Source: Albifimbria verrucaria
Lineage: Eukaryota; Ascomycota; Sordariomycetes; Hypocreales; Stachybotryaceae
Direction of reading: 5' to 3'
Length of the DNA: 64,000 bases
NCBI GenBank assembly: GCA_020081605.1
Contig: JAHREC010000045.1
Location: 434,001-498,000, forward strand
The translations under genes were made by a program, and so were the position numbers. The notes beneath the pieces are model-generated. The model saw nothing but the letters and a program-made list of their open reading frames with translations, had not been told where the DNA came from and searched no databases. Positions 49,614-62,703 of the stretch are shown here, piece after piece; position 1 is the first letter of the stretch, and each line of letters begins with the position of its first letter.

Positions 49614-51095
49614 CTACAGAACGTTAAGAAGCTTCCATACAAAATTCATCCCGCTCAAGAGCCCTGTCAGGCCAGTGTACAGGATAAGAGGACCGAACCC
49701 GCTTCCGAAACCTCCCAAAACCTTCCCTTGCCATGGCATCCCCGAATAAGCGAGTCGCTCAGCGGACCTGATATAATGTTTCCAATACCTCTTCCAATAG
49801 ATAAATGACCCTGCACCATTATGGGATCAGCGTGTCCGTATCCTTCGCCCTCGGCTCTCTGAGATACGTCTCTCATGATTCCCGGCCACGTGGAGGACCA
49901 AGACCCAGCGAAAAGTCCGTAGAAAATGCAGAAGACATACAACGCGGGGAGCGACATGGTAAGTCCCCAGACCAACAGAACAGATATGGCCCCACCAGCA
50001 GCTGAAATAAACATACAAGTAGTGACGGTAAGTCTATCACTCAGCGAACCCATGACCATGAGGCCAATGCTTGCGGAAAGATTAACAAGCATAACGGTCA
50101 ATGCTGACAGGAAGGTAGAGGTTCCAAATGTTACACGTGCGTATGAAGGCAGGTAAATGGATGGGAGAAAGTATCCTGTCGCTTGAACAACGTTTACCAG
50201 CTGGTGAAGGCCAAATAATTTGGATGTGACGAAGCGCATGTTGAGCGGTCTACTATGAGTAACGGCCGAATACGGCAGACGCGGCTTGATGAAGAACGCC
50301 AAAGGCGCTGCCGCTCCAAAGAGTATTCCAGAACAGATTCTGGCAGTGGTCTGAAAGCCATAGTTCTTGAGAAGAGCCTCGAGCATCGGAGGGAATATGG
50401 CTCCCCCATTCCAGCAGCCGCCCAGACGATGCCGTATGCAAACCCTTTCCGCTTAACAAACCACTCGTCAATATACATGGTGCAAGGGCAGTACGCAAAA
50501 CACCCGCCAACGCCAAATAAAATGCCTTGAGTCACAATGAGTTGCGCCACTGTGGTGCAGAAGGAGCTCATTGCCAAGCCCAAAGAGGCCACCAAGAGTC
50601 CGCCAAGAGTGAACCAACGGGCTTGGCGTGGATAAAGGCGACAAAGGGCATTCACAAACGGCGTCAATATGTATAAGAGACCCTGGAACGTGTCAGGAGT
50701 CTTGTGGTCTCGATTTCGAGATAAATTAGGTCAGCTTACTGTGGTGGTTGTGCCAATGGCGGCGATACTACCAGAACCTGCAAACGGTTCATGGTTGCTG
50801 TAGAAGTCTTGGAAAACTCCAAAAGAAAACCCAAACCCTTGAAACAGGTTAGCGATTAAATATGAACATGTAAACCAAGAACTCCGCGTCTAGGTCTTAC
50901 CAAACGTAACAGCCTCAACCCCCAACAGGCGGCTAGCACCAGCCAGGCATCCTTTCCACCATCAACAGGTGGAAGAGTAAACTCGGTGCTTGGGTTTCGG
51001 CTATCTTCAGCCCCGGCTGTTGAATTCTGTTGCTGATTATTACCATTAGATGTGCGCCCGTCAAGATGGCGGAGCTCGACAGATAGCTGGTCCAT
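49614..51095 (-). CDS. MFS transporter, monocarboxylate-permease-like
   Basis: Plasma-membrane carrier of about 450 residues with 12 hydrophobic segments expected. A polar N-terminus (ATG at 51095) leads to DAWLVLAACWG, the first transmembrane helix. Typical MCT-group features: GFSFGVFQDFY, GTTTTGLLYILTPF, LGLAMSSFCTTVAQLIVTQG, YIDEWFVKRKGFAYGIVWAAAGMG and GSLSDRLTV. Introns 50838-50900 and 50683-50739. Single missing bases in the G/C runs at 50919-50923, 50403-50407 and 49740-49743; the last one hides the true C-terminus, which runs to 49614. The substrate (a carboxylate or small metabolite) is unknown. Confidence 0.88.
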
Positions 51096-52064
51096 ACTGT
51101 TTGTTAATTGAGGTTGGTAAGATGCTAGCAGATTGGGGAATTGTGTTGCAACTGGTGCACTCAGCAACGGAAGAAGGCAACTAAATCTCATCTGAAAGAG
51201 GAGAACAGCTATTATATAATAAAATATGCAGGAAAAGACACAGATGATCGAGAGGTGATGTATTGGATTGCCGTGGCATGTCAATAGCAGGGCGCTGACA
51301 TTGAGAACTGAGCCGAGCACCGCACCAACAGTCTTGCAGCTGAAGCCGAGCGCCGAACTGATGGTCTGGGGAGCTAGAACAATACTAGTTAGCCAAAGAT
51401 GATTGACCTGCCGGAACAGGAACTATGAATAAAATGCAGCAAAGGGGTCCCAGAAATGACGGTCAAGATACATGCCATGAGCTTAGCATATGAGGACCAA
51501 TGTCGGGATGAATACGTTTTGTTCCTCGGTGTTGATACGGGGAGTAACTCGGAGCCCAATACAAAAGCAATAAGTGGATAATGAATGGTAAATGCCCCTG
51601 GCCTTGTCCCCACTGTACACTTTCCTCTAGGTCAAACGATACCCTATAGCCCACTACGCATCGTTGATGGCGTCGATAAATTGTGTCTACTAATTCTAAA
51701 TCAATATTGCTATTAAATCGGGTGGTTTCATACAAATAAAATAGCAGTCTAGTTTAGTAACTGTTCTGTGCTTCTTGCCAATAGCCGTTGTCTTCCGCTT
51801 CGTGGCCATATTTTTCTGCACATAACTGATAATAGTGCAGTATTCCAGCCCTCAATCGGCAATGCTGCGTCCGTCCATTGCCCATGTGTTTGTCTATGTA
51901 CAAGGCCGTTCTTATGCCCCTAGACGAGAAGTCATAATGAGAAAATGACACAGAAAAACAACAGGGTTGAAGTATAATGTTCATTTATCAATCGAAAGTC
52001 TTGCAAAGGGTATTCAATCTAAGTTATATAACAGGAAAATATTTCAACGCTCAATTCCAGTCCA
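51096..52064. other. Intergenic, no gene seen
   Basis: Between the start of the MFS gene and the 3' end of the AIM6-like gene, both on the minus strand. Nothing notable. Confidence 0.55.
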
Positions 52065-53552
52065 TCATATTCTTGGTAGTCTCGCGGTATTCGACATATC
52101 ATCCGCATTCAGTCGGTCAACGCCTAGCTCCTTCAAGGGTTCCCACATATACTCGCCCGGCAGATTGTCTGAGAAACATATTTGTAAGTTGCCATAAGAT
52201 ATAGTGTGTAGATCAACTTACAGTATCGAACTTTGAGCCCGGCGGAATGGGCTTGCTCAACTTGTGATCGAACCTTGTCTTTCTGGGCCTGAGTAAAGCT
52301 GTTTGCGTTTCCAGGGTTTCCAATCGCGTCCTTGAAGTCTGCAGACGCATAATAAGAGTTAAGGTTGTTATACTTTGCGTTCCAACCATCGACTTTCGCG
52401 TCATAGAAGATATCTCGATTCGGAACACCATCGCCAGTGTTGATGCGGTCAAATGATGAGCTTCCACTAGCCACGACAGTAACTTGCTTCTCGACAAACT
52501 TGCCCCTTCCACACGACTGAGATATCCGCCATCGCGAAGGGGCTGAAGCGCCGCCACAACAGCATCAAGTGTCTTGGCATCCGAAGTCTTGAAGTCAATC
52601 ATCAACACAACACTCTGAGAAGGCTTGGAGGTGTAGACTCCAGTGCTACCGGGGATCCACCGTTGTTGTGGTCCAAAATTGCCCGCAGAGGCTCAACATA
52701 TTGGGCTCTCAATGTTCTTCCCGGAGTCGGAAGAATATGCCCAATAATGACATCACCTCCGGACAACCAAACATCGGCTTCGAAAGCAACGCAGCCTGCG
52801 CTCATGGCAGAAAACAAAGGAATATCACGCTCATAATCGTTGTGACTATGGCAGTTTGTAGGCTTGACACTACCGAGAGAGTCAAGTGGCCAAGGATTCA
52901 AAGGTGCTCCTGACCCCTTGTTAACGCTCTGGGTTCCCATCGCAGACCCGCGGAACAGCTTATTTATGGCGTCCTGCTTAGGAGGAACTTGGTTTGCCAA
53001 GGCATGGTATGAAACACCATTGTTTCCTACCTGCCAAGTTCCGCCTTTTGTGTCGAAGTTTGTCTCTCCGGAGCATTTGCCCCTGGAGCGCTCAAAGCTA
53101 AGAGGTAAGTTTGGCAATTTTTCGCTGTACGTTTTTAGTACTTTATTTCATATCTTGGGCAGTTGTATCTTACATGTGATTTGGTGGTTCGTTTTAATCT
53201 TGTTGTGCACCTCAACTAATCCAAGGTTAGCCGTTCGTAGCAAGTTTGACTTTGCGAGGCAACTCACAATCTACGAATCCCAGAATGCCATAACTGGAGG
53301 GGTTTTTCCCACTGCTGATGAACACCTCGGTGGACATGGAAAGGAAACCACCAGGCTCTACTGTTTGTCCATCGACTGCATTACAGAAAGCCTGGACTGC
53401 TGTGAGGTACCCCGCCGGGTGTCGGTTCCGCCAGCAATTGTAACGTCTTCCCTCGGTATCCAGACACTCCCACAACTAGAAATATCATCCGTGGCTCGTG
53501 CCGAGGGTAGGCCATGCACATGTGGAACGTACTGCGTTTTGTCAGGGAAGTC
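52065..53552 (-). CDS. AIM6-like PLC-type phosphodiesterase joined to a secreted Cys-containing domain
   Basis: The C-terminal two thirds resemble fungal AIM6 proteins, a branch of the PLC-like/glycerophosphodiester phosphodiesterase fold: NCHSHNDYERDIPLFSA, GCVAFEADVWL, DVIIGH and LMIDFKTS. It ends after a 53-base intron (52169-52221). The N-terminal third reads ISSCGSVWIP, YLTAVQAFCNAVDG, then GGKCSGETNFDTKGGTW and GVSYHALANQ, the look of small secreted fungal domains with C...C...KGGT. A 170-base intron (53098-53267) lies inside that part. Single missing bases are needed at 53417-53419, 53079-53082, 52651-52654 and 52503-52506. No start codon was found: no ATG lies between a TGA and the first exon, so a first exon with a signal peptide may lie further upstream. 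Two adjacent genes instead of one fusion remain possible. Confidence 0.7.
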
Positions 53553-55258
53553 TCAGCAAATCTAGTGAGGGGTTACTTATTATGAGTCCAACTGTAGCAA
53601 CAGTAGACAAGGTAAGCTGAATAGCTGATTTCATTGCTGTAGATCCTCTCTTCACCACGGCTAGATTCCGATGCCCAGAAATGCGCAATTAGTATGGCCT
53701 TGTCTTGAAGCGACCAGTAAGCTAAGTTTTGATGCGCAAAGAAGATACTGAATGAAGGGGAGAAATAAAAACCAACATCATTCAACCGTTTAAGTAGAAT
53801 AGAAATGATATGCAAATGATTCCACCTCGAGTAGGAAGGTAGCTTTCCGTAAATATTGGCCAATTGGGTGAAATATCAAGCACCCGTGTTACAGAACGCA
53901 GCTAAAAATATGTGTCTCCTCCTGGACAAATGCAAGGATCAGGGTTGGGACTGACCAGGCCTGTAGGAGGGAAACAAGAATGAGTAAAGCGTGGACGGTA
54001 CTTGATTCTGCCCTATCAGGAAGGCAAAAGCGCTCCGGCTCTTCTACACCGTATTGAAGATTTTACCAACGATTGAATATCAACTGTTCAATCACGATTG
54101 TTCATCAGTTGCCCTGTCTCCCTCATGCCTCCGGTTTGGTTTGGTGAAGCGCGATTTACGACATACCCAATTTGATGACGATTGATATGTGATTCCTATG
54201 GCAATGTTGTTTCATGAATGTACTTTATTTTAATATATTGACTATATTATTGAGTCTTGCGGCTTCTAAGGATCATGGGAAATTTTTGCCATGTTAAAGC
54301 TGTCAGATGCGCTGGCTCTCGTGATGGACGAGAGTGCGGCCCCAAGGTCTCATGAGAATTTGAAACCTGGTATTCAAAGTGGGTAGGCCATGGATTTTTG
54401 GCTTGCTCTGGTGACTAGTACAAATTTTTGTCAGTATTCATTTATTTTCACCAGTTTTGGCTATTCTGTACTGCTTCGCTCTCCAAATCATCGAGGAGTT
54501 GTCACCTGAACTGTGCATGTGGTCTGTTTGTGCCCATCTCCACCTTGCTCTACCAGCCCATGGAGTAAGCCAGCCCACTGCATACTAGTCCTACAGTAAA
54601 CCAGTACAGCAGTGCACTGGCCTAAGCAGCAGCCAGGATGCTGGCCCAGCAAGGCCCCTGGGTTTCTACCACGCACTCGCGAAACACCAATAGCCTACCA
54701 CTCATTTTTCGTCCCACAATTGCACCATGCTCTTTTTAAGTATCTTCATCTGCTAATAGGCTTTCTCTCTTCGGCATTGCTGCAATATTGGTACAATGTC
54801 ACTTTCGTACGAGTTCCGTCAGGATGCCTCCCTAATGTATAATCCTGATGCTCTCAGACCTATCAAAAGGGAATTTGCATAACTCCAGAAACATGAGGAA
54901 TCAGAGTAATAGGTGGATATTTAGCCTTACGCAATTTACGCTTCGTTATAAGAGGGTGCCAACATATAAACTAATATTGATAATACCTTTTTATTTATTC
55001 CGGTATTAAGGGTTATTGTATATGACGAGCCGTTGTTTCACTTTGGTCATATTACTAGAATGAGTTATAGAATCAGGGATCTAGGTCATAGTCCCTGTGC
55101 CGCCATTCCTAGTTAAAGACGCATCTGGCATGTTCTCAGAGTCGTCTCCAATGATATGCTACTAGAGTTTCGAGAATAAGCAACTTGCCCAATGGGGTTC
55201 AGAAAGCTATGCTACTAGGAAATGCAGATTTCATGAGCTTCTATGCCGGTCTCTGTGG
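53553..55258. other. Intergenic, no gene seen
   Basis: AT-rich. May hold the missing first exon of the AIM6-like gene and the terminator of the HET gene. No other feature supported. Confidence 0.5.
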
Positions 55259-57189
55259 CTAAGACCCCGCTTCACCGTCACTCAGCCCTACAAAGTAGCA
55301 GGACCCAAGAAGCACATAACTGGAGTCCACTTTTCGCAGAACTAGCAGATCTTTGCAATTCATCAAGCTGCAGACAACATCGCCCGGCTCCGTCTTGGTA
55401 GGACCGTATCCCAAATAGCCTTCTTTAGTCTCTAGCATCGTTTTCCCATCACTCCACTTGAGCATGTAGTGTATCATTTCATCCCTATTGGTCCCTAATT
55501 CCATCGCATTCATCAGGGTGTTCCACTGAAATAGATCACCGACATCGACACTAGGGAAGACAGATGTCTGGTATGTCTCAGGGAAGCCGTCATCCCAAGA
55601 TAGCCCCAAAATCCTAGCAGCAACTTCAAGGGGCTCACCAGGAGGTGCCATATGCACGTACATCCCATGGAACTTAAATATCAACCAGGTTATAAAGTTG
55701 CAGGCTACTTTGTGTAGTGATTTAGACTTTAAATCCCATTCAGCCGAGGGGTCTGGTAGCTGGGTTCGCATCGTTAATCTGATCAGAGCTTGCAGATGTG
55801 GTATGCCTATCTTGTACAATTCCTCGCTCGAACGATGTTTCTTTAGGTACGTCATGCAAAATTGCATGTAGGCACTAGTAGAATCTCCTCTGCGAGGCAC
55901 GTTCCCATCTGTCTTGTCGTATTCCAGTGTCTTCGCTTCATCGATTGTTCCGAGCACATAGCCCCGGGCCTTGAGCACATCCCCAGGAGTGATATCAATA
56001 GAGAAAGGTGTTATGGTTGCTGGTGCTTTGCGGTCGTTCGGTTTCCACCAATTCAGGGGCGGTACCGTTTATCGCTGTGCAGATCTGGAACCCACGATGG
56101 TAGGTCAAGCTCCGAATCGTACCGCGGAATGTTGCCCTTGCCTGCAAAGGAGATAAGAGTCATATTTCCAGCCGCTATCATGGTCTCTTTTGCCCATTCT
56201 ACGTAAATTGCCCTCACAGTCTTGTTGTAGTCCGGGACTATGGATTGACCGGGGATAACATTAAGCAGCCCATACACGGCATCCCGAGGGTCCGAGGAGT
56301 GCCTTGTGGATGAGACGTATAGTACGAACATCAACGAGGGCTCTAACTCTCTGAACCGGACATGTATCAAGTCCTTTAAGACAACACACTCTCCAATTAT
56401 GCCCATACTGATATGCGTCCACGCGGTACTGTCAATCTCATTTGGTTTCTCTCTCCGAAAGAGATTCACAACACACTGTACGAAGATATCCAAGTCGGCG
56501 AATTTAATGGAGGCGTGGCCGCAAACGAGTTCATGGGAACTAAAGTTTGCTACTATGACTTCTTGAACGATCCAGATTCGTCGCCAGTAGTTGGATAGGA
56601 AGAAGCGAACCATTCCATCCAAGCCTTCTGGGTCGTGCCATAGTTCACGGGTGTCACAGAGCCAGTCTTTCCATAGCTGAGGGCTCTCTTCAAACAGGTG
56701 AACCTCCAACGGATCGGGCGCCCCTCGGTCTGGTCTAGTGCAGCCCATTTCCGCGCAATAGACGCCAGGTGCATCATTCCCTGGCAACAGGGCCTTCAGA
56801 CCCAAGCCAAGAAACAACAACCTGTGCAGATTTATAGATACGTCCCATGTTGATGACTGTTGCATTGCGCTCGGCAATATCAGCTTGGTTGATGCATATT
56901 GCGTCGATCCATAGAAAGTTCTCTATAGCGGGGCTGCCCCATTGCCGGAGGTGCCAGAGGAAGTCGTGCAGATTATCACCAACAGGAAAATCGTGACCGT
57001 TCAGGTGAATGTGCTTGGGACTAGTCGTAGAACCCCAAACATATGACAGTGCGTGATAGATGGGATTGTCGTTGAGGGATATAACCTCAACCGTGCAGTC
57101 AATGGTTGAGGAGGGGTCATCCGAGGGAGGACTTTCAGAACCCGGATGTGGTCGGAAGATGCCCCTGGAAAGTCTTGGTACTGGAACAT
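55259..57189 (-). CDS. HET-domain protein (heterokaryon incompatibility class)
   Basis: Cytosolic protein of about 640 residues. The HET domain is at the N-terminus: YHALSYVWGS, NLHDFLWHLRQW, FLWIDAICINQADIAER and MGRIYKSAQVVVSWLG (56780-57060), followed by YWRRIWIVQEV and SSDPRDAVYGLL, all hallmarks of the family. Such proteins can trigger cell death after fusion of unlike hyphae, but most copies have no tested role. Start taken at 57189 because it gives the usual MFQYQDF... IRVLKVLP lead. Single missing bases at about 57123, 56777-56778, 56721-56724 and 56056-56059. The C-terminal 250 residues form a conserved extension seen in many HET proteins (GDVVCSLMNCKDLLVLRK, YVLLGSCYFVGL). No introns needed. 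Confidence 0.9.
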
Positions 57190-59166
57190 GATCTGTTCCA
57201 AGGTGGGGAGTAGCCACCTAGTGTTGGAGTGCAGGAGATCCGAAAGAAAATAAAAGAAAATAAAGGAAAATAAAAGCAGTCAAGAGAGCGTGAGGGGCGC
57301 TCGCTGCTGTTAATTAAATAATTTTGAAACCTCCACTCAGCCCTGTGCTGCCAGAAACCGAATGCACAGGCAGGTTAATAAGGCTGGCGGTTATGGCTGC
57401 CCCCGCCTAAGATGGAAGGCTCACCAGGCATCAATAAGATAGTTATACTTGCTGAGATATCTTCCGTATAAGTTCTACAGAAAGAGGATCTCATCTGAGA
57501 AAAATAGTAAAATTCACCCGTTATTGCTTTATATCTGTATTTAGCTGGATGTACAACTGCACCCATGTACTGGGGGTTCCGTCTGGAGTGCAGGCTACAG
57601 CGTACTTCTCACCAATAACCTTACTATTATGACTCCTGATCATCTCACCTGTCTTCGTTGATCTTGGATACACAAAAGGTTACAATGCCAACTGACCCAA
57701 CACACACACCTGAGTCTTAGTTATAATATGATATATAAAACAGTTTACAGATAAGCAAAGGTCTATGTGACATAAACTAACTATTTGCCACGATTTAAGC
57801 GCGGAAATTCTATCATGGGTTGATCTCTCAACTAGAAAGTCACGTCTCTTGTAGGGTAGTCACCAACTCAAGCTGTCCGAAATGTGATTCGAATTACCAA
57901 GAATATTGTGTCCGATTAAAAAGATTTTGTCGCCAAAATATTTGCACAATTAGTAAATGAAATGTTAGTATTACAAGGATATTAGAGATTAGGATTTGAC
58001 TCATCGAGGCTGATGAAAAAATTGCCGATACTCATAGCCTCACGTAGGTCGCTCAGACATCTTCAAATAGTTTATTGTTCCAATTTCCATTAAGGAATAG
58101 AACGAGTGGATGTGTTCAAAGGTGGAAGGGTCTAAGACGGTTTGCGTAAGCCAGACATCATAAGTTGATGCATAAAAAGCTTTGCGCATACAGTGCACAG
58201 TATGCCAATACAGAATTAAGACTACAATCGATGAATCATTTCAGGATAGTTCTACATACTACGGCCTATGCAGTCCCTATAAATCCAGATTCTTAATAGC
58301 TCTGCAATTGGAAAGCATTAAGATCTAGTGCCGCTAGGCATACCAGGCCCAAAGCCAGCGACGGGTATCCTGCAGTAGTTGGGTAAATCTAGTACTACAG
58401 CCAACAAACATCACAGCCATCTCAAAGATTCTCAGCGTGCTTAGGTAATAGAGCGCCGTGGAAAGAAGGAAAATGTCCGCCGTAATAGTCATGATGATTT
58501 ACCTTGCGGCAACCACGCGTCCATCAGCTAATAAATGCAGGATAGTCCATGATTATATGCGTTTTGAAACATATTTGCCATGAATTGGCCCGGACTAAAC
58601 GTAAGCCCAAAGGACGACGACTCGGTCCGCTCCGTATCTATTCTCTCCGTCAATTTTTTGCGCGGGGCTTGCGTCCTCCGTTGTCCAATTTCATGTCTCG
58701 CTTTCTCCGCCTCAGGTTTCCGCCCTCCGCCACAAGACGGATCATCGCCGATAGTCAGAAAGAGAATGACGTTTCCTACTGAAATTGCCACGCAACGAAA
58801 ACAAAGACTCGGAATGATACGATTATCGCTGATCAACTGATAATCTGCCGACAAAAGCTTCCTAATTGGGGGCCTAACCTTGTGGGTATCGAGGACGCAT
58901 CTGCGGCATTGGGCCGGCCGCGCACTTCCGGAACCTCTCACAGAATTAACGGCAAGTAGTGGATCTTTGCAGGAAGCTGACAATGTGCACTTGCTGAACG
59001 GGATGAACTAAGATGTAGGGAAAGATGTAGAGCTTCGTGTACACTCATGGAACACATGTACATATATATATCTGACTGAAGCCGTGCGTTTTCAGTCATG
59101 CAACCCTTCACCACATCTCACCATCGTTCCTTTCCGTCGACTTCTAGTTGACACTTGTATTTCAAA
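57190..59166. other. Intergenic, with an A-rich repeat
   Basis: No gene supported. At 57246-57276 an AAAATAAAAG-like unit is repeated three times in the presumed 5' leader of the HET gene. The right end is the tyrosinase promoter. Confidence 0.55.
59063..59070 (+). promoter_or_regulatory. TATA box of the tyrosinase gene
   Basis: TATATATA about 100 bases upstream of the start codon at 59167. Confidence 0.5.
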
Positions 59167-60468
59167 ATGGTTCAACTTCAATTGCTTGCGCTCTTAGTCT
59201 TTGTGTCTCCTAGCTTCGTTGTTGCCGCCCCACGCAATGTCAACGCATCAGCTTGTGTGAACAGAGTTGCCCATAAGCCTTGGTATGTTACCTCTTCATC
59301 TTTTAATTTACAAATATCAGCACACTGAACCAATCTTAGGGGCTTGTTGTCGAAGAATGAGCAATCAGCATACATCCAAGCCGAGCTTTGCTTGATGTCT
59401 ACACCCGCCAAAACAGGCATTCTGGGCGCCGTAACTCGCTGGGACGAGTTACAGTGGAATCATATCCTTAACGCACATGCTGTTCACGACGTTGTGAGTC
59501 GATGCTCGACTACGGATAGCGTACAATATAGACGAATAGGGCTAATACTTAACCCGCAGGGGCATTTCCTGCCATGGCATCGTTACAACCTTGCAATTCA
59601 CGGAAATCTCTTACGAGATGAGTGCGGATACACAGGACCATTACCGTGAGTCCAAGGTTCAGATCCAAACATCGAAGCATTAGGCTAATTACTTACAGCT
59701 ACTGGGATGAGACCGCCGATTCCGTTCTAACGAGTGTGGCTGATTCCCCGATTTTCCAGCCTGATGCGTTTGGGGAAATGGCAACGGTTCTGAGGGCTAC
59801 ATTACAGACGGACCGTTCGCGCAAACGATACTCCGCCTCAAGGAAAAGGCCAAGCACCCGCAGATCACCACATATACCGTAAATTTAACACGACCCGGCT
59901 AAGTGGAGCCAGCAAGCCCGCTCTGAATGCCTGTTTTCAGATTTCTACTTATAACGCAGCTTGGGAATGTTTGGCCGGTACACCCCATGGTGCAGGACAT
60001 GGTGCTGCTGGAGGGCTCATGATGGATGTTCAGGCAAGCCCGGGTGATCCTGTCTTTATTTACACGTGAGTGCCCCAAGCGCCGCAGCTTTCCCTTTGAA
60101 TAAGACGCAACGAATACTAAGTAATGCAGCACGGTTGGCTTGATGCTATGTGGTGGAAGTGGCAGACTCTTGACCTCCCAAACCGATTGACAGATATGGG
60201 AGGCCGTAATCTCCCTCTACCCAGCTATGTGCAGCGTCTCGGTCTACCATACCCAGGCCGAGAAGTGACTGACTATAGCGGCGACCCGGGTGATATCACT
60301 ACACTAAACCACGTCTTGGCCAACGCTGGCATCGCTCCCAATGTCACCGTGGGCCAGGTTATGGACGTAAGGGGTGATGTGATTTGCGCTGAATACATCT
60401 TTAGCGACACATTCAATGTGAAAATGAGTGCCAGCCTTGGCGGAGTTATGACAACATCTGTGTTTTAG
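59167..60468 (+). CDS. Secreted tyrosinase / type-3 copper polyphenol oxidase
   Basis: Binuclear copper enzyme that oxidises phenols, extracellular (signal peptide MVQLQLLALLVFVSPSFVVA). About 355 residues, the short fungal type without a C-terminal cap. CuA region: WNHILNAHAVHDV, then FLPWHRYNLAIH and RDECGYTGPLPYWDE. CuB region: TPHGAGHGAAGGLMMD and, after an intron, HGWLDAMWWKWQ. Introns 59283-59339, 59494-59559, 59646-59698 and 60066-60129. Single missing bases at 59772-59775 and 59894-59896; one more is needed at the last splice junction. In the FxxHHxxxD box the first His is absent as read, but the second, which binds copper in characterised tyrosinases, is kept. Possible roles are pigment or phenol detoxification. 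Confidence 0.88.
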
Positions 60469-61356
60469 TTGGCTGGATCTTGGAGTTCGGGGATTGTTTA
60501 ATTAACTTCGTTCACGGATCTGCAAAAACCTAGGCTCAATTGGCTGGAAAAGGATATGCATGCTGGAGCATAATGAATTAGAATAGAGGTCCTCCTTGCA
60601 ATGGTACTGTTATAATACGACATCGTCAGTTAGATTATCAAATAATCCAAAGGCAATTCGTCTTTGATTTGTTACATTTGCGCCGTGATTCCTTGGTATT
60701 AAGGCACAAAACTGCTTTTACATCTTAGTAAGTTCACGTTCGCTAACAGACCTGGTTTTTCGTCCCCAAAGGTGAGTTCTAAGCTACCCCTTCATCACAT
60801 CTAACTACATATAATGCCAAGAACATATTTCAGAAATGTCTACGAGGCAAAAAACTCTGAAACTTGAACTGCGGCCTTTAAATACCAAGTTCTTTTGAGG
60901 TTATTTCAAGTATGAAGTGCGTACGTTGCAAAGCATTGTAATTGTGGTACCAGCCCATGCACCAGTGAGCAGAATAGCTCACTGTTGCCAGGTGGCCGTT
61001 ATTTACAGAATGATCAACAGATAAGATACTCATTCGGGTCACACGACCCAGGTAGAAATAAGAGCCAAGAATCATTGCTGCTGTGATGGTGGAGTAAGAA
61101 TTCTCGGAAAAAGTGCTAGCGGCACCTCCCCAGCCCTGGTTGGCTTGAACACCATTTCAAAAGCACCCCATGCCACATCCTCGTAGGAGTGATGCGGGAG
61201 AGGGGATGTAAGAACGAATTGACAGGGTAAGCAATTGTATCATGTATGTCAGATAAAGGGCTTACTGCCCACCGGGAGATTTTACCACCATGCTCGCTTC
61301 TCATCTCACATACCGTGAGAATCTTATCAAGGCCCAAAACTAGAAGAGCAGAAAAT
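60469..61356. other. Intergenic, no gene seen
   Basis: 3' flank of the tyrosinase and promoter of the kinase-like gene. Nothing distinctive. Confidence 0.55.
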
Positions 61357-62478
61357 ATGACCGAAACTACAGATGAACAACTCCCCGTTCTCCCTGCGGA
61401 TTTGACGGCGAGTTGGCTGAGCGCCAAGCTTGGACACGACATCAAATCGGTAGAGCTTACGCGAACCATCTGGGGTACAGCAAGCAAACTCTTCTATACC
61501 ATCACGTATGAAAAAGAAAGCGGTAGCGAAAGACCAACACACGTCTGTATTAAGGGCGTTTTTGACCCAAAATGAAAGAAACTCAACCATGGACCGTCAG
61601 CTTGGCTCAGCGAGAGGCTGATTTCTTCACAAAAGTGGCACCAAACGTGAAGAACGTCACCTTTCCCAAGGGCTGGTGGGCGGACAAGAATGACTCCCAG
61701 GGTATCGTTATCATGGAAGATCTGACCAAACATGACTGCACCTTTCCTCCTGATGTCGCTGAATATTCAGTGGAGAAAGTCATGAGTGGGGTTGAGACAC
61801 TGGCTGGTCTACATGCTCAATATTGGGGCCAAAGCCAAGAAGATCATCCTTGTAAGGATACCATTGTCTTTGTCTGAACTTCTTTGTGGCTTACATTAAC
61901 AGGGATCTGGAACAATTACGACCCTGCTATGAGATTCATGTGTACTCCATGGGATGATGTGGTCCGCACTGCTGGACGACCCCAGTTGCCCGAATATCTA
62001 CTAAATGGACAGCGGTGTTTGGAGGCACTTGATCGATATTACGCCGAGCGCAACCCCGGTTCCGTACTCTTTGCATGGTGACACGCACATTGGCAATGTC
62101 TACTTCACAGGCAATGGAGGGATCGGCTTCCTCGACTGGTCGGCCTTCCACTTCGGGTCGTGTTTTCACGACATTGTTTATTTCATGACGGCCATGCTCA
62201 GCATCGAGAATCGCCGTGCCCATGAAATGGAAATTCTGGATCACCACCTAGAGACATTGCATCGTCTGGGTGGGCCCAAGTTCGACCGACACAACGACCC
62301 CGAGGTTATGATTGAGTACCGACGATCATTCATGACTAATGTGATTTGGCTCATCTGCCCATACGAGTTGCAAAGCAAGGAACGTGTTGATATCTTATGT
62401 GCGAGGACCGTTGCAACGTACGACGATCATAATGTCATTGACACTATTCTCGGACAGCCTCGTCCAGTTTCTACCTAG
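61357..62478 (+). CDS. CHK/APH-type small-molecule kinase
   Basis: About 355 residues of the protein-kinase-like phosphotransferase fold used by choline, aminoglycoside and ecdysteroid kinases. The catalytic loop HGDTHIGNVYF (HxDxxxxN) is at about 62076-62108 and the metal-binding Asp in GFLDWSAFHFGSCFHDI. The upstream part has GIVIMEDLTKHD and ETLAGLHAQYW. The start at 61357 gives MTETTDEQLPVLPADLTASWL, normal for this group. Intron 61852-61902. One base is missing in the A run 61569-61572. Between 62054 and 62077 the frame shifts by two missing bases or one extra. It phosphorylates an unknown small hydroxylated molecule. It converges with the alpha/beta hydrolase. Confidence 0.85.
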
Positions 62479-62703
62479 AATATACAACCCCATATGAGTT
62501 ACGTGCACGTGGGCATGGTGAAGATCTAATTTATATGAAGCTTACAGTCAATAAATGGCGTGTATGGGTCTAAATTACACGATAAACCTCTGATTGCTGT
62601 TTTATTGGGGTAGTTGATTCTGGTCGAACAATGATTTTCATATATCCCTTATAGCTTGAGTGGGTGGGTACAGTCACTCCTCTCTAGATGGGAGTCTTAA
62701 TTA

